Positions 1-11,530 are shown, numbered from the stretch's first letter. The stretch: DNA of 64,000 bases from Syncephalastrum monosporum B8922 (GCA_000697355.1 JNEN01000922.1:186001-250000); one strand, 5' to 3'. Numbers and translations: made by a program. The notes: a model not told the origin generated them from the sequence alone.

Positions 1-1018
1 TCCTACTCATTTTCTTTGCCGTCACCAGCGCCGCTTCTGCCGAGTTGATTGCCGTGTCCTCGATTGTCACCTATGACATTTTCCGCTCCTATCTGCGTCC
101 CAACGCTTCAGATGCCACCATCATTCGCTTCTCGCACGCTTCTGTCCTCAGCTTTGGTATCATCATGGGCGTCCTTGCCACGTTGCTCAATCTCACCGGC
201 ATTAACCTTGGCTACCTCTACAAACTCGTACGTTTTATCTTGTGCATCTATTCTATTTTTATTTCCATACTCACAGCAGACTACATCCATAGATGGGCGT
301 GCTGATCTCGTCTGCTGTGATCCCTATTACGCTGACCCTTTTGTGGAGCAAGCAAAACAAGCTTGCAGCGACGATTGCGCCAATTTTTGGTTTCGTGGTG
401 GCTATGATCACTTGGTTGATGACCACCCTCGGGCTCTATGGAGAAATCACCGTGGAGACTTCCAACCAGAACCTCCCCATGATGGCCGGCAACCTCGTCG
501 CACTCTTCTCGCCTCTGCTCATCACTATTCCCCTCTCCCTCTGGCGCCCGGACAACTTCACCTTTGATGAAACCCGCAATATTCAGCAAGTCGTCGACGA
601 GACATCTGAGCCAGACATCCAGCAACAGCAGCAAGAACAAGAACAAAAGGCCCAAAACGAAGAAGAGGAGCGTCAGATGGAAAAGTCCTCGCGCTTTGCC
701 AAGGCGGCCAGTATTTTTCTCGCTCTCGCTCTCTTTATTTTGTGGCCTATGCCCATGTTTGGCTCGGGATACATCTTTTCGCTACCCTTTTTCCGCGGCT
801 GGGTCATTGTGTCCATCATCTGGGTTTTCTTCAGTACCTTTGCAGTCGGCTTGTTCCCTCTTTGGGAGGCACGCATCGACTGCTGGCTCATGTGCAAGGC
901 TATCTGGAACGACATCACTGGTCGGCGCACCAAAAACCTGCTACCTAAGGTCTCTGATCCTTCCATGGATATTGTTGAAGGCAAAGATGCAATCATTGTA
1001 GAGCAGAAAAAATTCTGA
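1..1018 (+). CDS. DUR3: Urea active transporter, DUR3 type (5' end cut by window)
   Basis: C-terminal part of a sodium:solute symporter family urea transporter of the plasma membrane, importing urea with a cation. Coding runs 1-227 and 293-1018; the 65-bp intron (228-292) has a GTACGT donor and CATAG acceptor and joins in phase 0. The visible protein has about six hydrophobic segments, including the ELIAVSSIVTYDIFRSY stretch characteristic of DUR3, then a hydrophilic Gln/Glu-rich loop (QQQQQEQEQKAQNEEEERQ) before the last two membrane segments and a cytoplasmic tail. The N-terminal half lies outside the window. The ATG at 293 opens an ORF but is an internal Met codon at an exon start. An arginase gene 17 kb away may serve the same nitrogen pathway; that link is inference. 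Confidence 0.85.
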
Positions 1019-1049
1019 GCTATATTCACTAACCTGTATTTCTATGTAC

Positions 1050-1080
1050 GCACACACACACTAACACACACACACACACA

Positions 1081-1128
<48 letters not shown>
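1050..1128. repeat. Compound microsatellite (CA)n-(CT)n
   Basis: A CA-rich run (1050-1082) passes directly into an uninterrupted CT run (about 1083-1128). It lies about 30 bp after the stop codon of the urea transporter, in its likely 3' UTR or terminator region. Confidence 0.95.
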
Positions 1129-1132
<4 letters not shown>

Positions 1133-1393
1133 CTTTATTTCTCTCTTTGTACAGATTCCTTTGTAGCTTTAAGTATACCTATAATTTGCATATATTCTCA
1201 CATAAAAGAATCTTATCCCATCTGTACTTATCATTGAGTGGCAACATCATGGCACGGAGTAGGTGCTTGACCGCCTGGATTTCTGTTAGTGCGGAGCACG
1301 TCTGCGGTGTGGAGTATTGAATTAACAGCCTTAACTTTAAAGACAGCAGTCGGTAGAGCTTACCGACCAGCGTTTCCTTTTCCCTGCTTTGTG

Positions 1394-2632
1394 ATGCCAC
1401 GAGAGCGTTCAGTGGCGTACAATGAAGTGAATAACGAAAATCTTAATACGGTATACAACAATGTCCTAGCCAAAATTGCCTCAGCCGATGCGATCGCCCT
1501 CGACACCGAATTCACCGGCTTCTGTGCGCGCGTGGTGAAGCACATGGATCAGCGCTACGGATCATTAGCCGCGGTGGTGCGCAGCCACGCCGTCCTTTCC
1601 GTGGGGCTCACCACCGTCAGCAACACGCCCGATGGATTTTCGGTGGACAACTTTGAGCTGCTAACGACACGCAGTGGTACCTTTGAAGTGGATACCAAAA
1701 ATCTTCGGTTTCTGGCTGAGAACGGCTTCAATTTCACGCGTCACTTTATGCTTGGCATGGCTTACGAGCCTGGTGCGCCCCCCGCCTCGATGGAATTAGA
1801 GACCACCAGAGAAAAGACGGTTCGCAGCCTCTTTCGCGATATTTTTCGGCTCATTCGGTCGAAGCGCATCCCTGTCGTGGTCCATAATGGCTTCCTGGAC
1901 CTAATGTACATCTATCACAGCTTTATCACTGACCTGCCTGCTCAATTTAAAACCTTTGTCGCCGACCTTCTCGATGTCTTCCCCGGTGGCATCTACGACA
2001 CCAAGTATCTGACCGCCCAGGTTCTCTATGAGCAGCGCACCTTTCTCGCGTATCTTTTCTGCAAGTTCCAACGCACGCCTGTCGACTGGACTTTGACCGT
2101 ACAAGATGCCTTGACCCTACCACCGCCGTCGCGTAAACGTAAGCGCGCACACGACAAGATTTGTCGATCCTACTCAGTAAGCAGCGCACCAGCGGTTAGT
2201 GAGGCTTCTATTCACACTCACATCCCTTGATAGAGTTATGGCTATTGTCCAAATGGTCGTCTTTGCGAGGATTCGCACGACCTAGATCGGATTCTCGACA
2301 GAGACGAGAAAAAACCTAGCACGTCGTCTGATTCCGAGACGAAAGCGCCTGAATCCCACCTCGATACCGAAGAAGCACACAACACAGCCAATGAGACGCC
2401 CACACTAGCGGCGCAGGATGATCATGCATCCTACTTTGATGCATACATGACAGCCTACGTGTTCTGTCACTTGACCAAAATGTTGGAGCCAGATACCATG
2501 AAGCAAGAAATCAATCGGGTCTATCTCATGCGATTGAACGTGCCATTGCGGCTGGTGGAAAGCATTTACGCGAAACCATCTCCAGCCTGGCTTGAAGTCA
2601 AGAACATATTTACTGTACAAGAGTGTGAATAG
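1394..2632 (+). CDS. CAF1-family 3'-5' exonuclease with CCCH zinc finger, TOE1-like
   Basis: Two exons, 1394-2176 and 2234-2632, joined across a 57-bp intron. The first exon encodes a DEDD-type CAF1/PARN nuclease domain: ALDTEFTGF near residue 35 carries the first catalytic Asp/Glu pair, and HNGFLDLMYIYHSF and YDTKYL match later motifs. A basic stretch (PSRKRKR) follows, like a nuclear localisation signal. Across the splice junction a CCCH finger forms (C...YGYCPNGRLC...H), an order seen in TOE1 (target of EGR1), which trims 3' tails of small nuclear RNAs. Start chosen at ATG 1394 (MPRERSV); an in-frame ATG at 1289 would add 35 unconvincing residues. Family assignment is firm; a role in snRNA maturation is inferred from animals. 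Confidence 0.85.
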
Positions 2633-2713
2633 CTTTATGGTTGTATGAAGCGAATATAGAAATAAAGCAAAAAAGAAAGGAATATACACAGCAGGTAAGA
2701 TTACTGTAACCAG

Positions 2714-3952
2714 CTAGGTAGCGGCACCAGCAGCACCAGCAGCTGTACGTGTGCCCCACCCAGTAACGTTGAGGGTAAAAAGTGCATACACCTTCATGAA
2801 AGCAAAGTAAAAGTTGAAAATCAAAAAGGCGGGAACGGCAAAGATGTGTTGCGGGTAGCGGACCAAATGCGGAGAAAGCTTGACGAGACGAGTGAGGAGA
2901 AGCCAGCCAATGTAAGAGAGAGCGATGTTCCATTGCGGCAAATGATATTGCAAGAAGCAGAGCACCAGCACAGACACCGGGCCACTAAGCAATGTGAGTG
3001 GGTTAAAGAGCTTGTCGACCATGGTGTATGCTACAAATGGATGTCGCTTCCATATAAAGCGTTCCGTGAAAAGCGAACGTAAATCGGATCGCCAGGTATT
3101 GCGTGTCCATCGAAGCACTTGGCGGAGGAAACGCCAGTTATCCTTGAAAGTCGACAGGAGCTGGGCTTCGGGGCAGACTTGCATGTATGTTTGCCACCCG
3201 TGCGAGATCATCCAGCGCGTCAGAAACTTATCGTCGCCCGAGTTGAGTTTGTAGCGGCCACGCCAGTAATCGTTTGTGAAAGAGCGCTGGAAATCAGGGT
3301 CCTTGAGGATGACAGTGCGATAGGCAGCTGTGCGACCCGACAAGCAGCACACGCCACCGTCCATATGTGTAGATGCGGCCACCTCAATGTTGCGCACCGT
3401 CAAGCGGAAGCCCGCAAGGATCTCCCACACCGTCTGACGCTTGCCAATCGGTTTGACAGCTTGTGACGTACCCACGCCGCCGATGGATTCGTCTTCGAAA
3501 CAGGCGAGGATGTAGTCGAGCATGGTGGGCTTCCAGATTACGTCGTCGTCGGCGAATACAAGGATATCTGTCTTCGTATGCTGAATACCCTTGACCATTT
3601 GGTCGCGCTTGTTCGCACGAGGCACGGTCAGGACCTTGATAAGCTCGGGATGGATACTATCAGCCAGGGCGCGGATAGGCTCTTTCATCGACTCTTCGGT
3701 GACGACCAGTATCTCCTTGGGCTCACATGCGATCCAAGAGTGAGCAGCCTCGCGGAATTCTTCACCGGCGTCGATGGTGGGTACGACGATGGTTACGTCC
3801 TTTCTGGGGTCATAGAGCGGGTTCTCGATGGGTCGGATCGGACGGTATACGCCCCAGGCCAAGAGCTTGATAAAGTAGATCAAGTATCGGTAAAAGCCCA
3901 CCACGCCGAGCGGAATAAATATAGGAAAGAAGTCGGCAGTGAGATACAGCAT
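2714..3952 (-). CDS. Family 2 glycosyltransferase, CPS1/hyaluronan-synthase-like
   Basis: Intronless, about 412 residues from ATG at 3952 (MLYLTADFF). An N-terminal hydrophobic segment is followed by a GT-A domain: VTIVVPTIDAGEEF, the ADDD metal/nucleotide-sugar motif, SGDDKFLTRW and the processive-synthase signature QVLRW. Two or three C-terminal hydrophobic segments follow. This order matches fungal CPS1-like type 2 glycosyltransferases related to class I hyaluronan and chitin synthases; these membrane enzymes polymerise or transfer sugars at the cell surface. The actual sugar cannot be read from sequence. The frame stays open upstream to an ATG at 4051, but that extension looks unlike the family start. 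It is convergent with the TOE1-like gene, 81 bp away. Confidence 0.85.
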   Translation of the reverse strand: MLYLTADFFPIFIPLGVVGFYRYLIYFIKLLAWGVYRPIRPIENPLYDPRKDVTIVVPTIDAGEEFREAAHSWIACEPKEILVVTEESMKEPIRALADSIHPELIKVLTVPRANKRDQMVKGIQHTKTDILVFADDDVIWKPTMLDYILACFEDESIGGVGTSQAVKPIGKRQTVWEILAGFRLTVRNIEVAASTHMDGGVCCLSGRTAAYRTVILKDPDFQRSFTNDYWRGRYKLNSGDDKFLTRWMISHGWQTYMQVCPEAQLLSTFKDNWRFLRQVLRWTRNTWRSDLRSLFTERFIWKRHPFVAYTMVDKLFNPLTLLSGPVSVLVLCFLQYHLPQWNIALSYIGWLLLTRLVKLSPHLVRYPQHIFAVPAFLIFNFYFAFMKVYALFTLNVTGWGTRTAAGAAGAAT

Positions 3953-4126
3953 GATGCCCTTTGTTTTGGCAAAAGAAACAAACAGTGAGAAGAAACAAAT
4001 AATGGGGAGAAACAAACAATGGTTGTCTATATATTCTGGAGAATGTGTCACTTTTCGTTCCGGAGAAACCTAGAACGCATGCAATGTGAGCTTTTCTTTG
4101 TATTTTCCTATTATTTTTTCCTGCGC

Positions 4127-5071
4127 TTACTTGGCCTTGTGTTCACCAGGCGTGACGCGGTTCTTGAGACTCCAAATGCCTTTGTTGAGCAATCTAAGAT
4201 GAGACACACGCTGTCAGTTTGGCCACATCTAAGACATTTATCTCAGATATACGTACTGGGCACGTGCTTGAGCTTTTTGAAGCGTCTCAAAGTGATTCCC
4301 ATATTCGGCGCCCTTGGCGGTGTAGATACTTGCCATACCGGCCTTGCACATTTCGACCGAGACGTTCTTCTTGAGAAAGAAGGGCGGCCGTCGCAGCTCC
4401 ACCATACATACCTACATAGACCCAAGATTATCAATACGGAGTGATAAACCATGCAAAGCATGAGTATATGACTTACTGCTCGGGAGTAACGGTCGAGTGA
4501 GAGCAGCTTGACGTGAACGTTACGACCGAGGACCAAGTTAGTCAAGAAGGCTTTTGATTCAGCTGAGAATGGCTGAGCAGGCATGCCAAAGTGAGCGCCT
4601 TCAGGTGCATCCACACCAGCGATACGCACGGCAATGGTTTGATCCTTGAGTTCTGTAAGATATCAGTCCATCTGCCTATGATGTCAGAGGATGCAAACCT
4701 TTTCGTGTGGTAGGAACTTTACGGAGCCAGCCCCATCCAAAGCCAGGCGTGTGGTAAAGGCGAAAGTTGTCACTATCACCGACCGAGGTGACTCGCCCGC
4801 GAATCCAGGTCTGCTTGCTGTAAACATCGGGCGGTATATGCGCGGCTGTCTCATAGCGAGTACCGGTCAGGCGCTTGCCCAGCCAGCGCAACGAGAGACC
4901 GACCGCGACAATCGTGAGCACAGGGCGCCAGTAACGGGTGACAATCTCATCCGCATAGCTGTCGCCTGGATCATGCCGGTCTTGACAATGAACTGTGCCG
5001 GGAAACCAGCTGAGCCGGGGCGGGCAGGCTAGAATGACTTTTCTGTGGCGCTCAGTGTCATGTCGGCTCAT
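4127..5071 (-). CDS. LCL3: Staphylococcal-nuclease-domain endonuclease, LCL3-like
   Basis: Four exons on the minus strand: 5071-4699, 4652-4477, 4411-4257 and 4193-4127, 256 residues in all. One membrane segment ([16 protein letters not shown]) is followed by an SNase fold: [20 protein letters not shown], then [15 protein letters not shown] with the conserved Asp/Glu, LDRYSRA (Arg), and a C-terminal [14 protein letters not shown] that matches the end of fungal LCL3 proteins. LCL3 is a membrane-anchored putative endonuclease of the mitochondrial or ER membrane; its substrate is not well defined. Introns are 46, 65 and 63 bp. The first 45 residues are atypical (Cys/His/Arg-rich), so the true start could be an internal Met or an unseen upstream exon. 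Confidence 0.75.
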
Positions 5072-5875
5072 GTTCTCAGGGTAAAACGAGCGCGTCCTAA
5101 AGTCAGTTCCCGTTTGACTGGGAAATTCATTTTTTCTTTGTTTCGCGGACGCAAGGCGGGATCATAGTTACCGTTTCTCGACGACGCCACTTGGACGCCT
5201 GGGCCTCATTGTACAGCTACATATTGTGATCCATATACTGCATCTCGTTGGAGGCGGGTATCGGCGCAGGGGCACGTGTGTACTTTAGACAATTGGCTTA
5301 CAACAGCAGATTACGGCCTTCTGATACCAATGTCAAATCATGATACAAAGCGGATAGAAAAAGGGAAACAATGGGAAGCCAATAATACGAGCGATTCCAA
5401 TGCACTATTACTTTGCGGTTACTGTGATAAGCAGTTGGTAGCACTTTTGATAAAAGTACTCAATTCCTCTGAGTTCTGCATGTGTGCATTTATAATGTGT
5501 TGATGTGAGCATCCCCTCTCCCCTTATAAAAGCAGGATAAATGCACCTCTGTTAAGTTTTACTTCCAATATCAGTGTACTAACCAAGTACATGGTATTTA
5601 GAGGAATAAAGAAATCAATATTGACAGGACGGCGTTTTTTCCCAACCAGTAACTAGGTCATTGGTTAATGCTTGATCACGCAAAATATAGTATACGAACA
5701 CGTTGGGATCTGTGTAGTGGTTATACTGTTGAAATCATCGCATCCATTGTGCCGTCGTAACTATTTGTGTCGCGGTTTTCCATTGCATCGATATAAGAAA
5801 GTATGCATAAAGGCGCATCCCTTCTTCCTTTTTATTTACAGTGATTGAGCAAAAGGCGTCAGCGTGTATGCAGAA
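5072..5875. other. Intergenic, no gene seen
   Basis: A short open frame (5276-5503) has no family features and reads like chance. A TATA-like AT-rich patch lies near 5520-5600. The stretch should hold the LCL3 promoter and the LSm5 3' UTR. Confidence 0.5.
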
Positions 5876-6359
5876 TTAAATGGGGCCTGTACCGCCTGGG
5901 ATAAGCTATTATACTCCTCGCGTGAGTATATTATTGTCATATAGGTTCTTCAAATAAGCATTACCGTGCAGATGTTGTTGCCGTTCAGCAGGATCTGATC
6001 CACTTTGTTCGTTTTGTATCCTTCTGGCGTGTTTTCGCTACACGAGGGACGCGTGTTTGTCATCTGTTGTATATGACAAGAGCGCTGCACTTACTATTCC
6101 GTCACATCCTCAAGTACCATATCTGAAGGCGCGCGTTTATAAGAGCCGGAATCGTGGATAGACAGTGTAAAAATACTTACTGACATAGTCATCAAAGCCC
6201 AACAGCTTGCCAGTGAATTCCTTTTCAGTCTTCATTACGACCCAAATACGGGAGCCGATGCACTTGTCAATAAGCTCTAATAATGGAATCAGCGTTATTG
6301 ATTGTACAATGGGAGCGGATTGGCGTTATACCCAAAGGAAGCAGCTGCGAGGTGGACAT
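5876..6359 (-). CDS. LSM5: U6 snRNA-associated Sm-like protein LSm5
   Basis: An 84-residue protein split into five small exons: 6359-6332, 6276-6181, 6122-6095, 6037-5965 and 5905-5876. Joined, it begins [19 protein letters not shown], continues with Sm motif 1 ([20 protein letters not shown]), NMVLEDVTE, then Sm motif 2 ([12 protein letters not shown]) and ends LIPGGTGPI. This matches LSm5, a ring subunit of the LSm2-8 complex that binds the U6 snRNA 3' end and of the LSm1-7 mRNA-decay complex. The introns are 55-59 bp, and all phases agree with the protein alignment. The exons are too short to be seen as long open frames, so automatic ORF scans miss the gene. Identification is strong. Confidence 0.93.
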
Positions 6360-6640
6360 GAGAGGAGAATGAGCAAAGAAAAAGATGTGACCACGGCTTT
6401 GCCACTCCAAATCCCAAATTTCAATTTCCCACTTCGAAGAAATCACCGCAATTGAAGGCATAAACCCTTCCCAGACTGTATGTACATAAAATGGATTATC
6501 GTGAATACGTAGACTGAATTCAGTACTGTTTCAACAAGCAAATGTCAGGGTCTGTTTATATATACAATTTTTGGTAGAACTGAGTTAAGGTAGATATAGG
6601 TAGATATAGGTAGGTATACACATGAAAGACTCATTACGTA

Positions 6641-7941
6641 TTACATGTCTCCTGGTCGACTCATTGGATCCGGTGAAGGTGAAGAGCCCAGGGAGCTAGA
6701 GCTACTATTCCTCCGTCTAAACATCATATCAGACAAACGACGCGTAAGGGATCGAATCGAAACTCCCCCACCGCCACTCCCATCTGCTGCAGGCGGTGAT
6801 GACTGGTGCCGTAGAAGCCGAGGGATCAGTGGGTGTGGGTCGGACACAGCTCGCCATGTAAAGCGACGACGGCGGAAAATATCATCGAGTGAGCGACGTT
6901 TCGAGAGCGGTGGATGCTGCAAGATTGAACTGGCAGAGGAGTGACGCGTCACCGGTCCAGGCACCATGGCAACGGGAGTCGTACACCGCTTGAGCATGGA
7001 TCGAAAGATACCCGTGCCTGAGAACTCATGTCGATAGCTCGTACGCTGCGCATTGCTGACAATAATCAGCGCTGGTTCATACATGCTCACCTGGAGAGAA
7101 TAGTTTGTCACTGTCAGAACTTGCATTTCAGCTCCGTAGCACACATACCATATCTTCCAGGTCGCGGGTGGACACATTAAACAGCACCTCGATGGTAATA
7201 TTGATCTGCTTCAAGTTATTATCACGTGATATGTGGATCAGTGTACTTGCCCTTTGTCCAGCATTATTTTCAATCACGTTTGAAAATAGCTCATCTGCCT
7301 TTTTCCGCGGCATGAGCTGCTCATGATTTTCTGCGTTTCTGCATCAGGACCGGACACGTATGTAGACACGGTCTTTTTTTTTTTCTTTCTTCTAAATAGC
7401 TTTACCTTTTGTTGTCATACCCAAGACCACTATCTCATCATGCTCGTCCATGAGTTCCTAAGATGGATCAGCATATATCATAGCAAAAAGTGGAATAGAA
7501 AGAACCTCTTACACGGACTGTGTATTTGAGAGACTCGGCTTCTATACCGACCTCCAGGTCGATAGGCACCATGAACACGCGAGAGCGACGAGACCGCTGA
7601 AAACCTTCACAGGCAGAACGGAGCACATATGACTGCGAGTTCTTTGCAGTAGCGCTGCTAGTGATGGCATGGGTCGCATTATCGAAAGAGACTCGACGTC
7701 TGTAAGCGTTTGTATCGGTTTGGAAAGAAAGGCGGGTATTGATGGATGTGCCCGATGAGCGTCGTGTCTGAAGTTCGTTGGCCGGTGGGCTGAAACTGGT
7801 CGAGTCCGCAGCGCCTTCCTGGGCCCAGTAGATGCTGCGCTTCTCAGCAAGAGAAGGCTCCTTGATCAAGAGCTTGCGTTGACGTGGGAGGACAGAGGGC
7901 CGATCCTCGGGAGGGGACAAGGCGTGCTCGGAAGTATCCAT
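6641..7941 (-). CDS. Universal stress protein (UspA) domain protein
   Basis: Four exons (7941-7513, 7457-7421, 7330-7149, 7090-6641), 365 residues. A Ser-rich N-terminal third leads to the Usp fold: RRRVSFDNATHAI, then SRVFMVPIDLEVG..YTVRELMDEHDEIVVL, a helix with KKADELFSNVIENN, the INITIEVLF strand, YEPALIIVSN, and SGTGIFRSMLKRCTTPVAMVP in the position of the ATP-binding G-x2-G-x9-G(S/T) motif. In this protein that motif is degenerate, so nucleotide binding is uncertain. A basic, Ser/Arg-rich tail of about 80 residues follows (RRRF, RRRNSSSSSLGSS). Fungal Usp proteins of this long type are poorly characterised. The start at 7941 is the first Met before a plausible N terminus. Confidence 0.75.
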
Positions 7942-8340
7942 GTGGACAGATTGATTGGAAGAGCAAGGCAAGCGTAATTTTCCTAAGCTAGAGTTTTTCC
8001 CATTCCTTTGTTCTTTTTTTTTTTTCCTGGTGCATGCGTCTATGGATAATACGTCAGTGCTGGCTGTGCATGTATTCGCTATTGAGCTTTTTATTATTTT
8101 CCGATGCAAACGTTGGGTAGTAATTTTTGTGTATGAGCCCTTTTGTCTCTTTTTTTTCCGCTTTTTTCTCTTACTTGGCTCCATATTCATGGTGCGTCAT
8201 GCGTGTGTGATAGAAGATGTAGTAGTTAATATAGGTGGGCTAAGGGGAAGAACGAATATGAGGATGAAGATTTGAAGGGGGAAGTACAAGGGAGAGAGGA
8301 AAAGATGGAAGATATGTACATAGTAGAGCCAGAAAAGGGA
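7942..8340. other. Intergenic, T-rich
   Basis: Several poly-T/poly-Y runs (for example 8010-8027 and 8148-8170) and no coding signal. It should hold the promoter of the Usp gene and the 3' region of the zinc-finger gene. Confidence 0.5.
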
Positions 8341-9182
8341 TCAATGACAGTGTGCAATATGATAGTCGCGACCACCTGCCGATTTGAATGCCTTGAGACA
8401 GGTCTCAATAGGGCAACGGTGGCGCTTGTTTGGATCGTCGTCCGGTGGCAAATGACCGTGCTCGGTATGGTATTTAAGGCCGTTCCGGTTTTTGTAGGCC
8501 TTGTTGCAGCCAGGCACCTCGCACTTCCATGGGCGCGCGATGGAGTCGAGTTTCGACTGCGGCACTTCTGGGGGCTGTTTCGGGAAAGGGGAAGTATGCG
8601 TATATGGATGTGGATGTGGATGTGGGGAGCGGAGTGGGGGAGGCGATATATTGTGGTCCGGCATTTCGGCGGTCTCGTCCCGATAATACTCCTCCGCCAT
8701 GTGAAGCAGCAGCTGCTCGAGCAAGTGCTGGGTGTGGTCAGCAGGAAGAGGCCCATTGTTCTCAGCCACTGGCGTCGACGGTGGTGCGACGGGCTCCATG
8801 ATGCTTGCTACGGCGTCGCTGGCTATCGCCATGTGGTCGGGGCCATCAGACGTGAGGATGGTTTGATCATGGCACAAGTGGCTTGTTTCGTAATGCTCGG
8901 AAAGCTGGGTGAGATCCATCAGCTGGATGCCGCAGCACTCAAACTTGCTCTCGAATGCCATCTCAAAGGGGCCGGGAGTAGAGCAGGTCGAATCGTATTC
9001 ACTCAACGTTGAGGGCAATTCGAGTCCTGGCCTGAAATACGCAGATGAATATGAATACACGGGTCCCTTTTCCAACTGCGATTCAATGAAGTGGATGCTT
9101 ACAGAGTGAAGTTGGGATCAAAGAGATTGCCAAAGTCCTGATCTGCCACCACGGCTGGCAGATCGTGGTCGTTGGTTGGCAT
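8341..9182 (-). CDS. C2H2 zinc-finger protein, SFP1/JAZF1-like
   Basis: Two exons, 9182-9103 and 9031-8341 (71-bp intron, acceptor TTTCAG), 256 residues. The N terminus (ADQDFGNLFDPNFTL) is acidic and aromatic. A divergent finger (FECCGIQLMDLTQLSEHYETSH) is separated by a His/Pro-rich linker from two C-terminal C2H2 fingers: CEVPGCNKAYKNRNGLKYH and the finger that starts CPIETCLKAFK and ends with a H...H pair. The three-finger spacing and KAYKNRNGLKYH are typical of yeast SFP1 and animal JAZF1, nuclear regulators of ribosome-biogenesis genes and growth. The HPHPHPY run is encoded by a short GGATGT repeat near 8601-8622. The role is inferred from homologues. Confidence 0.82.
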
Positions 9183-9433
9183 GCCACGCAAAAGGAGATG
9201 ACCTCGGAATGATTGGAAAAGACAGCGCTTGTGTGGAGACGCTTCCGCGTGGCACTTTCATTTGTGGATGCATAATGAGAATTTTGAGCAGTCACAGCTT
9301 TGCCACTCGCTTGGTTTCTCTAGGATTCGGGCGAGGGACATATTTGGCATGGATTGATGAGTCATAGAAAGTACATGAATATGTATACGATTGATTAAAG
9401 TTCTAATGTGTCTACAAATGTATATAGGGAGAC

Positions 9434-11441
9434 CTAAAGCTTAACAGCCATCGGCTTTTTGTGCTGAATGAATTTGGACAGGTCAGCATGGCGCAGTTCC
9501 CACCAGAAGCTGAAAATGGTTCCTGGCCAGACACCGTAAACCTAAATGAATTTAAGTCATAGTTCCCTAGTTTTGGTGCTGTGCCTTACATCGCCATTTT
9601 CGTTGAGATACCACGACTTGCAGCCGCCCTTCCACACAGTGTCCTTCAGCAGTGTCTGAAGCTTCTGAACGTATTCATCCGTCGCAGACTGCTTCGGCTC
9701 AATCGCCACCACACCCTGACGAATCATTTGCTTGAGCGCCTTCACAGCGTAATCCACTTGGCTACATACGCGAACAGATGAAGTGTGAGTTACACTAGAT
9801 TGATATGTTCTCTGGGAACCTACATATCAATCATCGTCACCACCGAGTTATGGCCAAGACCTGTGTTAGGACCGAGAAGCAAAAAGAAATTAGGAAACCC
9901 GGGAATGGCCGTCGACTTGTATGTCTTGGGAAACTCGTATCGCCATTTCTCGTCTAGATTCGATCCGTTGCGACCGACAACTAATCAGAAAGTTAAGCTT
10001 CTAATTAGTTCCGGTCTCGCGTCATAGATGAAGTGATGTACTCTTCAGATTGCCCGCAAAGCCTTGCACGTCGAAACCAGTGGCAAGAACAAGAATATCG
10101 ACCTCATTTTCATTGCCATTCTTATCAATGATGGTGCGTCCTCTGATTTCAGCAACTCCAGCGCGCTCCACGGTGACGTTCGGTTTGGCAAGTGCTTCGA
10201 GATAGTTCTCAGACTTGGCAATACGCTTGCATCCAGGTGGGTAGTCAGGCGTGAGGACGGGAATAAGGTCGGGACGTCCAGCACGCTTTAAGCGCCATGC
10301 CACGATATACTCAAATGCGCGACGCACACGTTTGCCGAATGCTGTGCTGTAATAGCCAAAGTTGATGTAATAAATCTCATGCTGGAAGAAAAAGGAGGAA
10401 TTAACGGGACTGTGAGGATGCGCAACACCTTTTGAAGGTATATAGACTCACTTGAAGATAAATAAGGAAACGGTAGAAGCGTAGAAGGAAAGGAACAAAG
10501 CGGAAAGCGTATTTGAAGATGTTCGGGTATCTGAACTGGTCTGTTTGGGATACAATGAGCCTTGGTTTCCCAAAAGTGCTTGCAAATTACCTCTGGGGCT
10601 AACCCAAGCTGGTGTTCGCTGGTAGCTGTAGAGATGCGAGACCGTCTTGACAAGTTCTGGGATGGCTTGGATAGCACTTGCGCCGCTGCCGACGACAGCC
10701 ACACGTTTGTTGGTAAAATCGATACTGTCATCCCAAAAAGTTGTGTGTACAGTCGGACCCTCGAAGCCCTGGAATTCTTTCGGCACGTTTGGAACACGCA
10801 AAGGACCCAAACCGGCGAAGCTGGATGACGCAGCGTAAGGAACGGTATTTTCGGGTCTCATAGACTTACACAATATCAAAGTAGCCTGTTTCGACTTGAC
10901 TGTGATCATTCACCGATCGCCACTGTAATTGCCACTGCTGTCGATCTTCGAACCACACTGTACTGACCCCCTCGGTCTCAAACTTGGTCTTCTCGTACAA
11001 GCCGTATTTTCTAGCGACGCCGCGGAGGTAATTGTAAATCTCGCCCTGAGAGCTGTAATGCTCGGGCCAGTCTAGATACGCGATGGAAAGAGTATTTGGC
11101 AAAGTGGCCGTTCAGCCCTGAAGAATGATGTCCATTGTTGGTTTTGTATTACCTGACTTGAGCTCGAAACTCAGGGAATACAGGTGAGAAGGAATATCGC
11201 ATGCAGCGCCGGGATATCGGTTTTGGTACCACGTGCCACCCACGTCTTTGCACATCTCAAAGACAACGGGCACAATGCCTAATTCGCGCTCTACTTTGAC
11301 TGCAGCACAGATGCCACTAAAACTATTGTTCCATGTAATGTAACGATGTATCAGTCGCAGAACAAGTGACTTTTTACCAGTTGACTCGATCGTGCTCGTA
11401 AGACTTTACCCTGTACCAATCACAGCCGCGGAACGTGTCAT
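9434..11441 (-). CDS. FAD-dependent Baeyer-Villiger-type monooxygenase, copy 1
   Basis: Nine exons: 11441-11410, 11322-11153, 11071-10870, 10820-10591, 10540-10452, 10381-10042, 9980-9824, 9761-9590 and 9541-9434; 499 residues, all junctions in phase. FAD-binding GTGFSGICAA begins at residue 9; EVGGTW-like DVGGTWYQNRYPGAACD follows. FEGPTVHTTFWD fits the Baeyer-Villiger fingerprint FxGxxxHxxxW(P/D); VVGSGASAIQ is the NADPH-binding GxGxxA and LATGF the later FMO motif. Such enzymes insert oxygen into ketones or oxidise N/S atoms using NADPH and O2. The substrate cannot be predicted. Copy 2 begins at 62144. In copy 1 an in-frame TGA near 11115 falls inside the second intron, so it is not a break. 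Confidence 0.88.
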
Positions 11442-11521
11442 TTTGAATGTACAAATTTCTAATAGGAAAAGGGAGATTAAAAGAATAACAGAATTGTGTG
11501 CCTCAGACCGACATCCCGTTT

Positions 11522-11530
11522 TATATATAA
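11522..11530 (-). promoter_or_regulatory. TATA-box-like element of monooxygenase copy 1
   Basis: TATATAA on the minus strand, about 80 bp before the start codon at 11441. The distance fits a fungal core promoter. It is sequence-based only. Confidence 0.45.

Noticed and set aside
11072..11152. In-frame TGA in monooxygenase copy 1
   Set aside because: It lies inside an 81-bp intron whose removal gives the conserved Trp-Pro segment.
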